Origin: Bacteroidales bacterium
GTDB lineage: Bacteria; Bacteroidota; Bacteroidia; Bacteroidales; UBA932
DNA: 11,060 bases
Direction: 5' to 3'
Assembly (NCBI GenBank): GCA_017548805.1
Contig: JAFYZE010000182.1
Coordinates: 1 to 11,060, forward strand
The notes below the pieces were generated by a model. The model had not been told where the DNA came from. It saw only the letters and a program-made list of their open reading frames with translations, and ran no database searches. This document shows positions 1 to 8,016 of the stretch, piece after piece (position 1 is the stretch's first letter; each line of letters starts with the position of its first letter). The translations under genes and the position numbers were made by a program.

Positions 1-2
1 TA

Positions 3-404
3 GGGGAAATGACCAGGGAAGCGGTCGCCTACGCCCGCAATGCGGACACCGTGGTCATAGAGTCAAACTATGACAAGGAGATGCTTCTCACCGGCTCGTA
101 CCCCTACGACCTCAAGATGCGCATCCTGGGCGGCAGCGGGCATCTGCGCAATGACCAGTGCGCCTGCGCCATCAAGGAATTCATGCACGACGGGCTCAGG
201 AACGTTTTCCTGTGTCACCTCAGCGAGAACAACAATACCCCGGAACTGGCGGTCCGGGCGTCGGCCGATGCCCTCGAATCCATAGGTTTCCACCAGACCT
301 ACGACCGTTCGGCGGTATTCGTCAACTCCGACGAAGGGCAGGAGCGCAGGGTGATCCTGCGGGCCCTCCCCCGCCGCGTACCATCACCGTTGTATGTGCT
401 TTGA
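3..404 (+). CDS. MBL-fold metallo-hydrolase, YycJ/WalJ type (3' part; 5' end outside window)
   Basis: This is the C-terminal part of a metallo-beta-lactamase-fold hydrolase. The reading frame is open to the left edge, with Gly-Glu codons before the first ATG at 9, so that ATG is probably internal. About 133 codons are visible, roughly half of the family's usual length of about 260. The residues match the C-terminal half of YycJ/WalJ proteins: IESNYDKEML, then YPYDLKMRIL, then a Gly-His pair (His codon 141-143), and finally a CHLSENNN segment whose His (codon 216-218) fits the last metal-binding His of the fold. Family members are predicted cytoplasmic metal-dependent hydrolases, with nuclease or phosphodiesterase activity proposed; the substrate cannot be read here. 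The family usually has GHLSN where this copy has GHLRN. The stop codon lies 3 nt before the ABC transporter start, so the two are probably co-transcribed. The family call is firm; the function is not. Confidence 0.85.
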   Translation, partial: GEMTREAVAYARNADTVVIESNYDKEMLLTGSYPYDLKMRILGGSGHLRNDQCACAIKEFMHDGLRNVFLCHLSENNNTPELAVRASADALESIGFHQTYDRSAVFVNSDEGQERRVILRALPRRVPSPLYVL

Positions 405-407
405 CAT

Positions 408-2240
408 ATGAAGGCTTTTTGGAAAATGCTGCGCCGATACGTGGCGCCATATAGGAAATACCTCGGAGGATCGGTGCTGCTGAACCTCCTGTCCGTGATT
501 TTCAACGTGTTCTCCTTCAGCATGATAATGCCGATACTGAACATGCTGTTCAGCCTCGACGACGAGGTATATACGTTCATTCCGTGGGAGTCGGTGCATT
601 CCTCCAAGGAGCTCATCAACAACCTTTACTACTATGTCGCGGAGTTCACCGGCTCTTACGGCGCATCCCGCACCTTGCTGCTGCTCTGCCTGTTCCTCTG
701 CGTGATGACGGTGTTCAAGACCGCCTGCTATTTCGGCTCCGCCGCAGTGATGATCCCCATCCGCACCGGGGTCGTCAAGGACATGCGCATGGACATCTAC
801 AACAAGATACTGTCCCTGCCGATAGGCTTTTTCTCGCAGGAGAAGAAGGGTGACATCATCGCCCGCATGAGCGGGGACGTCCAGGAAGTGGAGAACTCCA
901 TCACGGGCACCCTAGACATGCTCATCAAGAACCCCATCCTCATCGTGGGTTATTTTGCCGTGCTGCTGTTCATCTCGTGGCAGATGACCCTCTTCACGGT
1001 GCTGTTCGCCCCGGTGATGCTCTGGATCATGGGCAAGATCGGGCGCAAGCTCAAGGAGCAGTCCCTGGAGGCGCAGGCCCTGTGGAGCGACACCATGAGC
1101 CAGGTCGAAGAGACGCTCGGAGGCCTGCGCATCATCAAGGCCTTCCTGGCCGAGCGCAAGATGGGCCGGCGCTTCGACCGCGTCACGGAGGCCATGAAGG
1201 TCAAGAATACGCGCGTCGCCACGCGCCAGGCGCTGGCGCATCCTGTGAGCGAATGCCTCGGAACCATCATGATAGCCATCGTGCTCTGGTTCGGCGGCAC
1301 CCTCATCCTCAAGGACAATGCCCCCATCGACGCTCCGACCTTCATATTCTTCCTCGTGATCCTTTACAGCGTCATCCAGCCTATCAAGGATCTCTCCAAG
1401 GCCGCTTACGGCATCCCCAAAGGCATGGCCTCGATGGAGCGCATCAACAGGATCCTGGACACAGAAAATACCATCCGCGAGGCGGAGCATCCTATTTCAA
1501 TAGACGGCTTCAATGAGGGCATTTCCTTCAAGGGAGTAGGCTTCAGCTACGCTCCCGGAGGGAAGAAGATACTCGACGGGATAGACCTCGACATCCCGAA
1601 GGGACGCACCGTCGCGATTGTCGGGGCATCCGGCGCCGGCAAGTCCACACTAGTGGACCTCATTCCCCGCTTCTACGACATCGACGAAGGATCTATCACC
1701 ATAGACGGCAAGGATATCAGGGACGTCAGGATCAAGGACTTGCGAGCCCTGATGGGCAATGTCAACCAGGACCCCATCCTCTTCAATGACACGATATTCA
1801 ACAACATAGCCTTCGGCGTGGAGAACGCCACCATGGAGCAGGTAGTGGAAGCTGCCAAGATTGCCAACGCCCATGATTTCATCATGGAGAAGGAGCAGGG
1901 CTACGATACCAATATCGGAGACCGCGGCTGCAAACTGTCCGGTGGACAGAGGCAGCGCATCAGCATAGCGCGTGCGGTCCTGAAGAATCCTCCCATACTG
2001 ATACTGGATGAAGCGACCGCCGCCCTGGACACCGAGTCAGAAAGGATAGTCCAGGAGGCCCTTGACCGCCTTATGGCCAGCCGCACCACCATAGCCATCG
2101 CCCACAGGCTCTCGACCATCAAGGCGGCCGACGAGATCATCGTCCTCCACGAAGGCCGTATCGCCGAACGTGGAAAGCACGAAGAGCTCCTCGCACTGGG
2201 CGGGTATTACAAGAAACTCAACGACATGCAGGCACTCTGA
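408..2240 (+). CDS. ABC exporter half-transporter, MsbA-like (fused membrane and ATPase domains)
   Basis: This 610-residue protein is a complete type IV ABC exporter half-transporter expected to work as an inner-membrane homodimer. Residues 1 to about 330 form the transmembrane domain, with hydrophobic segments near 20-48, 88-116, 175-209 (two helices), 283-301 and 311-325. The nucleotide-binding domain spans about 365-605. It has Walker A GASGAGKST (406-414), the Q-loop Gln454, signature LSGGQ (510-514), Walker B ILILDE (530-535) with catalytic Glu535, and the H-loop His566. No catalytic residue is missing. Size and layout match MsbA, the lipid A-core flippase, but the same architecture also serves lipids, peptides and drugs, so the substrate is not established. 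The VanZ-like and secreted amidase-like genes downstream favour an envelope role; that is inference. The start at 408 sits 3 nt after the upstream stop, and the stop is 1 nt before the VanZ-like ATG. Confidence 0.95.
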   Translation: MKAFWKMLRRYVAPYRKYLGGSVLLNLLSVIFNVFSFSMIMPILNMLFSLDDEVYTFIPWESVHSSKELINNLYYYVAEFTGSYGASRTLLLLCLFLCVMTVFKTACYFGSAAVMIPIRTGVVKDMRMDIYNKILSLPIGFFSQEKKGDIIARMSGDVQEVENSITGTLDMLIKNPILIVGYFAVLLFISWQMTLFTVLFAPVMLWIMGKIGRKLKEQSLEAQALWSDTMSQVEETLGGLRIIKAFLAERKMGRRFDRVTEAMKVKNTRVATRQALAHPVSECLGTIMIAIVLWFGGTLILKDNAPIDAPTFIFFLVILYSVIQPIKDLSKAAYGIPKGMASMERINRILDTENTIREAEHPISIDGFNEGISFKGVGFSYAPGGKKILDGIDLDIPKGRTVAIVGASGAGKSTLVDLIPRFYDIDEGSITIDGKDIRDVRIKDLRALMGNVNQDPILFNDTIFNNIAFGVENATMEQVVEAAKIANAHDFIMEKEQGYDTNIGDRGCKLSGGQRQRISIARAVLKNPPILILDEATAALDTESERIVQEALDRLMASRTTIAIAHRLSTIKAADEIIVLHEGRIAERGKHEELLALGGYYKKLNDMQAL

Positions 2241-2241
2241 C

Positions 2242-2643
2242 ATGAAGAACGGAAGACTACTGGCAAGGATCGTTTTTCTGCTGTATCTCGCAGCGGTCCT
2301 CTACCTGTGCTTCGGCAAGTTCTCGGACATATCGTCGTTAGGGAAGCATGTCCTTGGCATAGAGTCGGACAAGGTGGTGCACTTCCTGATGTTCCTTCCC
2401 TTCCCCGTCCTCTTCTATATGGCCTTCGGCTGGAAGACGCGCAATGCCTGGCACAGCATGTTGCTGGCCTTGGCCATCCTTGCACTGGGAAGCCTCATCG
2501 CGGCCGGGACGGAGCTCGTGCAGGACCTCATCCCGTACAGGGCCTCTGACATCGCCGACTTCAAGGCGGATTTCATCGCCCTGTGCATATCTGCGGCCGT
2601 AACCTTCTTCATTGACCTGAGCAAAACTACATGCCATGCGTAA
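2242..2643 (+). CDS. VanZ-like family membrane protein
   Basis: This is a 133-residue integral membrane protein. I chose the ATG at 2242, 1 nt after the ABC transporter stop. The frame continues upstream to an ATG at 2170, but that adds 24 hydrophilic residues inside the ABC gene and is unlikely. Hydrophobic segments lie near residues 8-24, 45-62, 71-90 and 111-125, giving about four helices. The VanZ-like hallmark is visible: DKVVHF (43-48), then Glu91 and Gln94, followed by Pro98, Arg100, Asp106 and Asp110, matching the family's E..Q...P.R.....D...N pattern with Asp in the final position. VanZ gives low-level teicoplanin resistance in enterococci, but the biochemical role of the wider family is unknown, and glycopeptide resistance should not be inferred here. 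The last 8 nt overlap the start of the next gene, which suggests translational coupling. Confidence 0.85.
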   Translation: MKNGRLLARIVFLLYLAAVLYLCFGKFSDISSLGKHVLGIESDKVVHFLMFLPFPVLFYMAFGWKTRNAWHSMLLALAILALGSLIAAGTELVQDLIPYRASDIADFKADFIALCISAAVTFFIDLSKTTCHA

Positions 2644-5600
2644 GATACTGATCTCCATACTCTTAGTTCTCTCCGCCATGACCCTGGCCGCACAGAATCC
2701 CACCAAGGATTTCATGGCGGCAAGCGATTCCCTGCGCGCCCGCCTGCTGCGAAGGACCACCGTCAAGACAAGGCTGAAGATCGAGAGCGTGATGAAGAGA
2801 GGGTCGTCGCTGGATTTCCATTTCAGCCAGGAACTCAGCGACTATCCATGGACCCAGGCCGGGTTCGACTGGTTCAAGGACCAGATCTATGACCTGATGC
2901 CGGACCAGTATTCGGACTGTACCATCGGAGGTATCTACTGCAAGAAAGATCCGCTGGAAGACCTTATAACCCCCGCAAGGGGCAACGAGGGACGTACCTC
3001 TTCGTATGTCTACCGCTATGCCGACCGCCGAGGGAAAGTGCGCCCCCTCGTAACGCGAGTGGGCGAAAGGGAATATACTAAGGGCCTCGGAGGCCGCCAT
3101 ATCGCCCTCTGGCAAAGCCACGGGCGCTACTACGACGAGGGGTGGGGCGGATGGACATGGCAGAGGGCACCGCTGTTCACCACGGTTGAGGACATGTACA
3201 CGCAGAGTTACGTGCTCCCCTTCCTCATCCCCATGCTGGAAAACGCCGGGGCATATGTGATGACTCCGCGCGAACGCGACATACAGCCGTATGAGATCAT
3301 AGCCGACAACGACCCCGCGTTCAGGGGCGAACGCGAGGGCATGCTGAGGCGCAAGGGCGAATACTACGAACGGGGCCGCTGGGTCTCTGCGGGCGAAGGC
3401 TTCGCCGACTCGCGGAAAGTCTATGTAGAGAATGAGAATCCTTTCATGATGGGCACGGCCCGCGTAGCGGAATGCGCCACCGAAGAGGAAGGACAGAAGG
3501 CCGAGGCCACATGGAGCTTCCGCGTTCCCGAGACCGGATCATACGCCGTCTATGTCTCATATAAAACGCTGGGCAATAGTACTGACGCAGCCCATTATAC
3601 GGTGCGCCATCGCAACGGCGAGGCGCAGTTCCTCGTCAATCAGAAGATGGGAGGAGGGACATGGATCTACCTCGGCACTTTCGACTTTGCCGACGGCAGT
3701 GACGGATCCGTGATCCTCGACAACATAGTTCCCGACGGCAAGGCGGCAGGCACGGTAGTCTCGGCTGACGCCGTAAAGATCGGCGGCGGCATGGGCAAGG
3801 TTGCCCGCGGCCCAGCCGACGTCCCGACGGACGAATGGACCACGTCAGGACTTCCAAGCTATATCGAAGGAGCCCTCTATTGGGAGCAGTGGGCAGGCGT
3901 AGACACGACCGTGACAAGGAACTGGGAGGGCGACTACACCCAGGATTTCGCAAGCCGCGGGGCATGGGTGACCATGATGTCCGGCGGTTCGGCAGTCAAT
4001 CCCGACTATGAGGGAGAGGGGAAACACATCCCGTTCGACCTTTCATTCGGTTTCCATTCCGATGCCGGATTCACCCAGAACGACAGTATCATCGGCACCC
4101 TGTCCATCTATACCCTTATGGCCGACGGCAAATCCAAGTATCCCGACGGCCGCAACCGCCAGCTGGGACGCCACCTAGCCGGCATAGTCCAAGACCAGGT
4201 ATGTGCCGACATACGGGAGGATTTCGAGCCGAAATGGACCCGCAGGGAACTCTGGAACCGCAGCTACAGCGAGTCCCGCACCACCTCGGTCCCCGGCATG
4301 CTGCTCGAACTCCTTTCGCACCAGAACTTCTCCGACATGAAATACGGCCTCGACCCGAGCTTCCGCTTCGAAGTGTCGAGGGCCGTCTACAAGGGCATGC
4401 TTAAATTCCTCAGCGACGAGCACGGCATCCCCTATGTCGTGCAGCCGCTCCCGGTCAGCGCCATGTCTGCCCGCCTGACGGGAGAGCGTGAGGTCACGCT
4501 CAGCTGGAAGGCGACGCCGGACCCCCATGAACCCACCGCGGTTTCCGAGAGTTTCATCCTCTACACGCGTGTCGGTGACGAATCGTTCGACTCCGGAGTC
4601 CGGCTGACGGACGTACGCAAGGATGGAGACCTTTACTCCGTAACCGTCGGCATTGATCCTGACATAGTCTACAGCTACCGCATCGTGGCTGAGAACGAAG
4701 GTGGCAGGAGTTTCCCTTCGGAAACGATGAGCGTGGGACGCAGCCAAAGGCACAGGGTCAAGGTCCTGGTGGTCAACGACTTCTACCGGGTTTCCCCTCC
4801 CGCATGGTTCGACTCCCCGCAGTATGCGGGCTTCGACCGCAACCTTGACAGCGGAGTCGGCTACATCCGCGAGATCAACTACATCGGGGACATGTACGAC
4901 TTCAGGCGTTCGTCCGAGTTCAAGGACAACAGCCAGCCCGGCTTCGGAGGTTCGTTCTCCGACAAGACCGGCACGGTAGTTCCCGGCAACACTTTCGACT
5001 TCATCAGTATCCATGGAAAAGCCCTGCTGTCGGCGGGATACAGTTTCGACTCGGCGTCGCTGGACGATTTCACCGCGCGAGGAGCCGATGAGGGCAGCAT
5101 CATCGACGTCATTTGCGGCAAGCAGGTGACCACCGTCATCGGCAACGGCCGCGTGCCCGACCGCTACGAGGTATTCCCCGCCGCCCTGCAGAAGGCCCTG
5201 CGGGACCATACCGCCAAAGGCGGCGGCATCATCATATCCGGAGCATACATAGGTACGGATGTATGGGGTGACGGTATCTATCCCGTCGAGAAGAGCGATG
5301 CATGGCGCGCGGAGTCGCAGGCATTCGTCCAGGAAGTGCTTGGATACAAATGGCTCACCGATCACGGGTGCTACAACGGGCGCATCGAGCACACTTCTTC
5401 CAAAGCATTGAACCTCAAGTCATTGAAGCGCCCGTTCGAGTTCCACCAGAGCCTCAACCCCGACATCTACTGCGTGGAGAATCCTGACGGGATACAGCCC
5501 GCGGACAAGGACGGAACCGTCATCCTACGCTACTCCGACAACGGAGTGCCCGCAGCCGTCGCCTTCGATCCGAAGGGATACCGCGCGGTCAGTTTCGGAT

Positions 5601-5683
5601 TCCCGCTCGAGGTGCTCAAGGACGCTGATGTCATCGAAACTCTATTGCATCGATCTGTTGAATATATCAGTGACAAGAAATGA
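2636..5683 (+). CDS. Secreted multidomain protein: split amidase_3-like domain with golvesin/Xly-like insert, Fn3, C-terminal alpha/beta domain
   Basis: This 1015-residue exported protein starts with a type I signal peptide (residues 1-19, likely cleavage LAA|Q), with no lipobox Cys. An N-acetylmuramoyl-L-alanine amidase (amidase_3) fold appears in two halves. Residues about 135-222 carry His162 (QSHGR) and Glu185 (TTVED) followed by a helix and a GAYV..RERD segment. Residues about 465-595 carry His474 (FGFHSDAG) and Glu558 (VPGMLLELLSHQNF). These four fit the family's zinc ligands and catalytic Glu. Between the halves, residues about 258-385 resemble the golvesin/Xly CBD-like sandwich (ATWSFRVPETGSY, then GGTWIYLGTF, then SADAVKIGGG). 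An Fn3 domain follows at about 604-701, then a Rossmann-like domain (about 705-1015) that I cannot name. Close relatives are often labelled xanthan lyase, which I do not endorse. It probably acts on peptidoglycan or a related glycan outside the inner membrane. No T9SS sorting tail is evident. It overlaps both neighbours (8 and 4 nt). Confidence 0.85.
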   Translation: MRKILISILLVLSAMTLAAQNPTKDFMAASDSLRARLLRRTTVKTRLKIESVMKRGSSLDFHFSQELSDYPWTQAGFDWFKDQIYDLMPDQYSDCTIGGIYCKKDPLEDLITPARGNEGRTSSYVYRYADRRGKVRPLVTRVGEREYTKGLGGRHIALWQSHGRYYDEGWGGWTWQRAPLFTTVEDMYTQSYVLPFLIPMLENAGAYVMTPRERDIQPYEIIADNDPAFRGEREGMLRRKGEYYERGRWVSAGEGFADSRKVYVENENPFMMGTARVAECATEEEGQKAEATWSFRVPETGSYAVYVSYKTLGNSTDAAHYTVRHRNGEAQFLVNQKMGGGTWIYLGTFDFADGSDGSVILDNIVPDGKAAGTVVSADAVKIGGGMGKVARGPADVPTDEWTTSGLPSYIEGALYWEQWAGVDTTVTRNWEGDYTQDFASRGAWVTMMSGGSAVNPDYEGEGKHIPFDLSFGFHSDAGFTQNDSIIGTLSIYTLMADGKSKYPDGRNRQLGRHLAGIVQDQVCADIREDFEPKWTRRELWNRSYSESRTTSVPGMLLELLSHQNFSDMKYGLDPSFRFEVSRAVYKGMLKFLSDEHGIPYVVQPLPVSAMSARLTGEREVTLSWKATPDPHEPTAVSESFILYTRVGDESFDSGVRLTDVRKDGDLYSVTVGIDPDIVYSYRIVAENEGGRSFPSETMSVGRSQRHRVKVLVVNDFYRVSPPAWFDSPQYAGFDRNLDSGVGYIREINYIGDMYDFRRSSEFKDNSQPGFGGSFSDKTGTVVPGNTFDFISIHGKALLSAGYSFDSASLDDFTARGADEGSIIDVICGKQVTTVIGNGRVPDRYEVFPAALQKALRDHTAKGGGIIISGAYIGTDVWGDGIYPVEKSDAWRAESQAFVQEVLGYKWLTDHGCYNGRIEHTSSKALNLKSLKRPFEFHQSLNPDIYCVENPDGIQPADKDGTVILRYSDNGVPAAVAFDPKGYRAVSFGFPLEVLKDADVIETLLHRSVEYISDKK

Positions 5684-6972
5684 ATGACAGGGAAAGACAA
5701 ATCATCGGACTGATCCACCGCGAGGTCAAACCCGCCCTCGGCTGCACCGAGCCCATAGCCGTAGCCCTTGCCGTGGCAAAAGCCGTCGAGATACTCCAGA
5801 CGGACAGTGATCTGGACAGGCTTAACGCTGACATGCTCATAAATGTCGCCGTAAGCGGCAACATCCTCAAGAACGGCATGGGCGTAGGCATACCTGGTAC
5901 CGGAATGACCGGACTGCATATCGCGGCAGCCCTCGGCGCCGTGTGCGGACGCTCCGCCTACGGGCTGGAAGTCCTCGGGGACATGGATGAATCATCCCTG
6001 TCCAGGGCCAAGGAACTGGTGGAGAAGAAAGCCACGAAGATATGCATAGCCGACACCACCCATAAGCTCTATGTCAGCGCAGAGGTGTCGGCCGAAGGAC
6101 GTTCCGCAACGGCCGTCATCGAGGACAGCCATGACAAGATAGTCAAGACCATGCTCGGGGACAAAGTGCTGACGGAGAACGGCGAAGGCGGTTTCGAAGA
6201 AGAAACGGGCGATTATGGACTGACGGTCCGTGAGATCCTTGATTTCGCCACTTCAGCCGCCGCGCAGGACATCGAATTCATCCTGGACGACAAACGCCTG
6301 AACATCCCGCTGGCCAAGGAAGGCATGGCCGGGAAATACGGCCTCTGCGTCGGGCAGACCATCCTGAAGGACAATTCAGGACTGTTCGGCGACCACTTCA
6401 TGGCTTACGCAATGGCCATGACCGCCGCAGCTTCGGATGCGAGGATGGCGGGCTGCACGCTGGCCGCCATGAGCAACTCCGGCAGCGGCAACCAGGGCAT
6501 CACGGTCAGCGTCCCCGTCATCGCATACGCGGAGCGCTACGGCGTCGATGATGAGAAGCTGTCCAGGGCCTTGATACTCAGCAACCTGATAGCCATACAC
6601 ATCAAGAGCTACCTAGGTCCACTGTCGGCGCTTTGCGGCTGCGTGGTAGCATCGACAGGCGCCGCCTGCGGCATCACATGGCTGATGGGCGGCGGCTATC
6701 CCGAGATCTGCGCCACCATCAAGAACATGAGCGGCAGCATCACCGGTATGGTATGTGACGGTGCCAAGGTTGGCTGCGCCATGAAGGTCGCTTCCGGCGT
6801 GTCCAGCGCCATCCAGTCAGCGATGCTTTCCCTCGACGGACACTGCGTCAGCGAGCACGACGGCATCATCGACCGCGACATAGAGCAGACAATACAAAAC
6901 CTCGGCCGTGTAGGCTCCGTTGGAATGGAGCAGACGGACGAGGTCATTCTCGATATCATGGTCTGCAAGTAG
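5680..6972 (+). CDS. UPF0597 / CyuA-like Fe-S L-cysteine desulfidase or L-serine dehydratase family protein
   Basis: This 430-residue cytoplasmic protein belongs to the UPF0597 (YhaM/CyuA) family, related to the alpha domain of iron-sulfur L-serine dehydratases. Characterised members convert L-cysteine to pyruvate, ammonia and sulfide using a [4Fe-4S] cluster. Visible motifs are GCTEP with Cys22, SNSGSGNQG (265-273), a Cys-rich helix LSALCGC (Cys319, Cys321), GAACG (Cys330) and MVCDGAKVGC (Cys359, Cys366). Cys22, Cys319, Cys359 and Cys366 fit the four conserved cysteines of the L-cysteine desulfidase family, including the 40- and 7-residue spacings as I recall them. The start is supported by an ATGA overlap with the preceding stop and by the short N-terminus before GCTEP usual in the family. 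Cysteine and serine are both plausible substrates; sequence alone does not decide. It ends the plus-strand operon and faces asd across 14 nt. Confidence 0.88.
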   Translation: MNDRERQIIGLIHREVKPALGCTEPIAVALAVAKAVEILQTDSDLDRLNADMLINVAVSGNILKNGMGVGIPGTGMTGLHIAAALGAVCGRSAYGLEVLGDMDESSLSRAKELVEKKATKICIADTTHKLYVSAEVSAEGRSATAVIEDSHDKIVKTMLGDKVLTENGEGGFEEETGDYGLTVREILDFATSAAAQDIEFILDDKRLNIPLAKEGMAGKYGLCVGQTILKDNSGLFGDHFMAYAMAMTAAASDARMAGCTLAAMSNSGSGNQGITVSVPVIAYAERYGVDDEKLSRALILSNLIAIHIKSYLGPLSALCGCVVASTGAACGITWLMGGGYPEICATIKNMSGSITGMVCDGAKVGCAMKVASGVSSAIQSAMLSLDGHCVSEHDGIIDRDIEQTIQNLGRVGSVGMEQTDEVILDIMVCK

Positions 6973-6995
6973 CAGACCGGACGGGCCTAGAGCCC
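6960..6995. terminator. Tandem hairpins at convergent operon ends, possible bidirectional terminator without T tract
   Basis: A perfect 7-bp inverted repeat, GGTCTGC / GCAGACC with loop AAGTA, occupies 6960-6978 and contains the TAG stop (6970-6972) of the UPF0597 gene. A second, weaker stem, GGGC / GCCC with loop CTAGA, occupies 6983-6995 and contains the asd stop codon (complement of 6987-6989). Both operons end here, so the position suits termination or transcript-end protection in both directions. Neither hairpin is followed by a T run on either strand, so a classical intrinsic terminator is not supported. The second stem may be chance. Confidence 0.35.
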
Positions 6996-8003
6996 CTTGC
7001 TGACAAGATACTCTCCGATCTGGACGGCGTTGAGCGCGGCGCCCTTCTTGATCTGGTCTCCGGAGAGCCACAGAGTGATGCCGTTCTCGTTCGCAAGGTC
7101 CTTGCGGACACGGCCGACATAGACGTCGTCCTTGCCACCGGTGAAAAGGGGCATGGGATAAGTCTTGGTCGCAGGATCGTCCTGCAGCGTGACGCCGGGA
7201 GCGGCGGAAATGGCCTTCTGTACCTCCTCGACGGACAGCGGACGCTCTGTCTCCACCCAGACTGCTTCGGAGTGCGAACGGAGCGCGGAGATGCGTACGC
7301 ACATGGCGGAGCACTTAACGTCGGAGTGCAGGATCTTGCGCGTCTCGTTGAACATCTTCATCTCTTCCTTGGTATAGCCGTTGTCGGTGAAAACGTCGAT
7401 CTGGGGGATGACGTTATAGGCGAGCTGGTATGCGAACTTATTGACGGTCACGGGTTTGTTCTCAACGATCTCACGATACTGCTGCTCAAGCTCGAGCATG
7501 GCCTGGGCACCGGCGCCGGAAGCCGACTGGTAGCTGGCTACATGCACGCGGGTGATGTGCGAAAGCGCCTCGATGGGCTTGAGCACCACTACCATCATGA
7601 TGGTGGTGCAGTTGGGGTTGGCGATGATGCCGCGTGGACGGACGAGGGCATCTTCGGCATTGCACTCGGGCACTACGAGGGGAACGTCGGCATCCATGCG
7701 GAAGGCGCTGGAATTGTCAATCATGACAGCACCGTATTTCGTAATGGTTTCGGCAAACTCCTTGGAAGTTCCGGCACCGGCAGAAGTGAAGGCGATGTCG
7801 ATATCCTTGAAATCATCATTGTGCTGGAGGAGCTTGACAGTGATGTCCTTGCCCTTGAACTTATAGGTGCTGCCCGCACTGCGGGGCGAGCCGAAAAGGG
7901 TGAGTTCGGCGATAGGGAAATCGCGCTCTTCGAGAACCTTGAGGAATTCCTGGCCGACGGCACCGCTTGCGCCGACTACGGCCACATTGTATAATTTCTT
8001 CAT
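6987..8003 (-). CDS. asd: Aspartate-semialdehyde dehydrogenase
   Basis: This 338-residue cytoplasmic enzyme reduces L-4-aspartyl phosphate to L-aspartate 4-semialdehyde with NADPH, the second step of the aspartate family pathway. The N-terminal NADP-binding loop is GASGAVG (residues 11-17). The catalytic Cys132 lies in ANPNCTT, the substrate-binding region [13 protein letters not shown] spans 158-169, and the general-base His244 lies in [10 protein letters not shown]. The length is typical. I place the start at 8003 ([14 protein letters not shown]), since the glycine loop normally begins within about ten residues of the N-terminus. An upstream in-frame ATG at 8066 would add 21 residues overlapping dapA and is rejected. 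An AGGA lies just upstream of the chosen start. It is the last gene of the dapB-lysC-dapA-asd operon, 13 nt after the dapA stop, and supplies semialdehyde directly to DapA. No sign of damage or transfer. Confidence 0.96.
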   Translation of the reverse strand: MKKLYNVAVVGASGAVGQEFLKVLEERDFPIAELTLFGSPRSAGSTYKFKGKDITVKLLQHNDDFKDIDIAFTSAGAGTSKEFAETITKYGAVMIDNSSAFRMDADVPLVVPECNAEDALVRPRGIIANPNCTTIMMVVVLKPIEALSHITRVHVASYQSASGAGAQAMLELEQQYREIVENKPVTVNKFAYQLAYNVIPQIDVFTDNGYTKEEMKMFNETRKILHSDVKCSAMCVRISALRSHSEAVWVETERPLSVEEVQKAISAAPGVTLQDDPATKTYPMPLFTGGKDDVYVGRVRKDLANENGITLWLSGDQIKKGAALNAVQIGEYLVSKGL

Positions 8004-8016
8004 ATTTCCTGCATAT

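Noticed and set aside
912..1490. 192-codon minus-strand open frame inside the ABC exporter gene
   Set aside because: Antisense to the membrane domain and linker of a clear exporter; no motif of its own.
2170..2241. Upstream ATG extending the VanZ-like protein by 24 residues
   Set aside because: The extension lies inside the ABC transporter gene, is hydrophilic and unlike VanZ family N-termini; the ATG at 2242 fits the 1-nt junction.
2242..2643. Glycopeptide resistance role for the VanZ-like gene
   Set aside because: No vanHAX-type ligase or regulator is nearby, and VanZ-like proteins are widespread in bacteria without such resistance.
4175..5392. 405-codon open frame on the minus strand opposite the secreted amidase-like gene
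   Set aside because: Its translation shows no family motif, it lies wholly opposite a well-supported gene with a signal peptide and domains, and GC-rich coding DNA commonly leaves the antisense frame open.
2636..5683. True xanthan lyase call for the large secreted protein
   Set aside because: I see no polysaccharide lyase family 8 type catalytic domain; the likely reason for that label is only the golvesin/Xly-like module, while the visible catalytic motifs are amidase-like.
7587..7608. 22-bp near-perfect palindrome centred on CCATCATGATGG within asd
   Set aside because: It encodes the Thr-Thr-Ile-Met-Met-Val-Val-Val stretch after the catalytic Cys132, and the symmetry follows from ACC, ATC, ATG and GTG codons; no reason to call an operator inside this gene.
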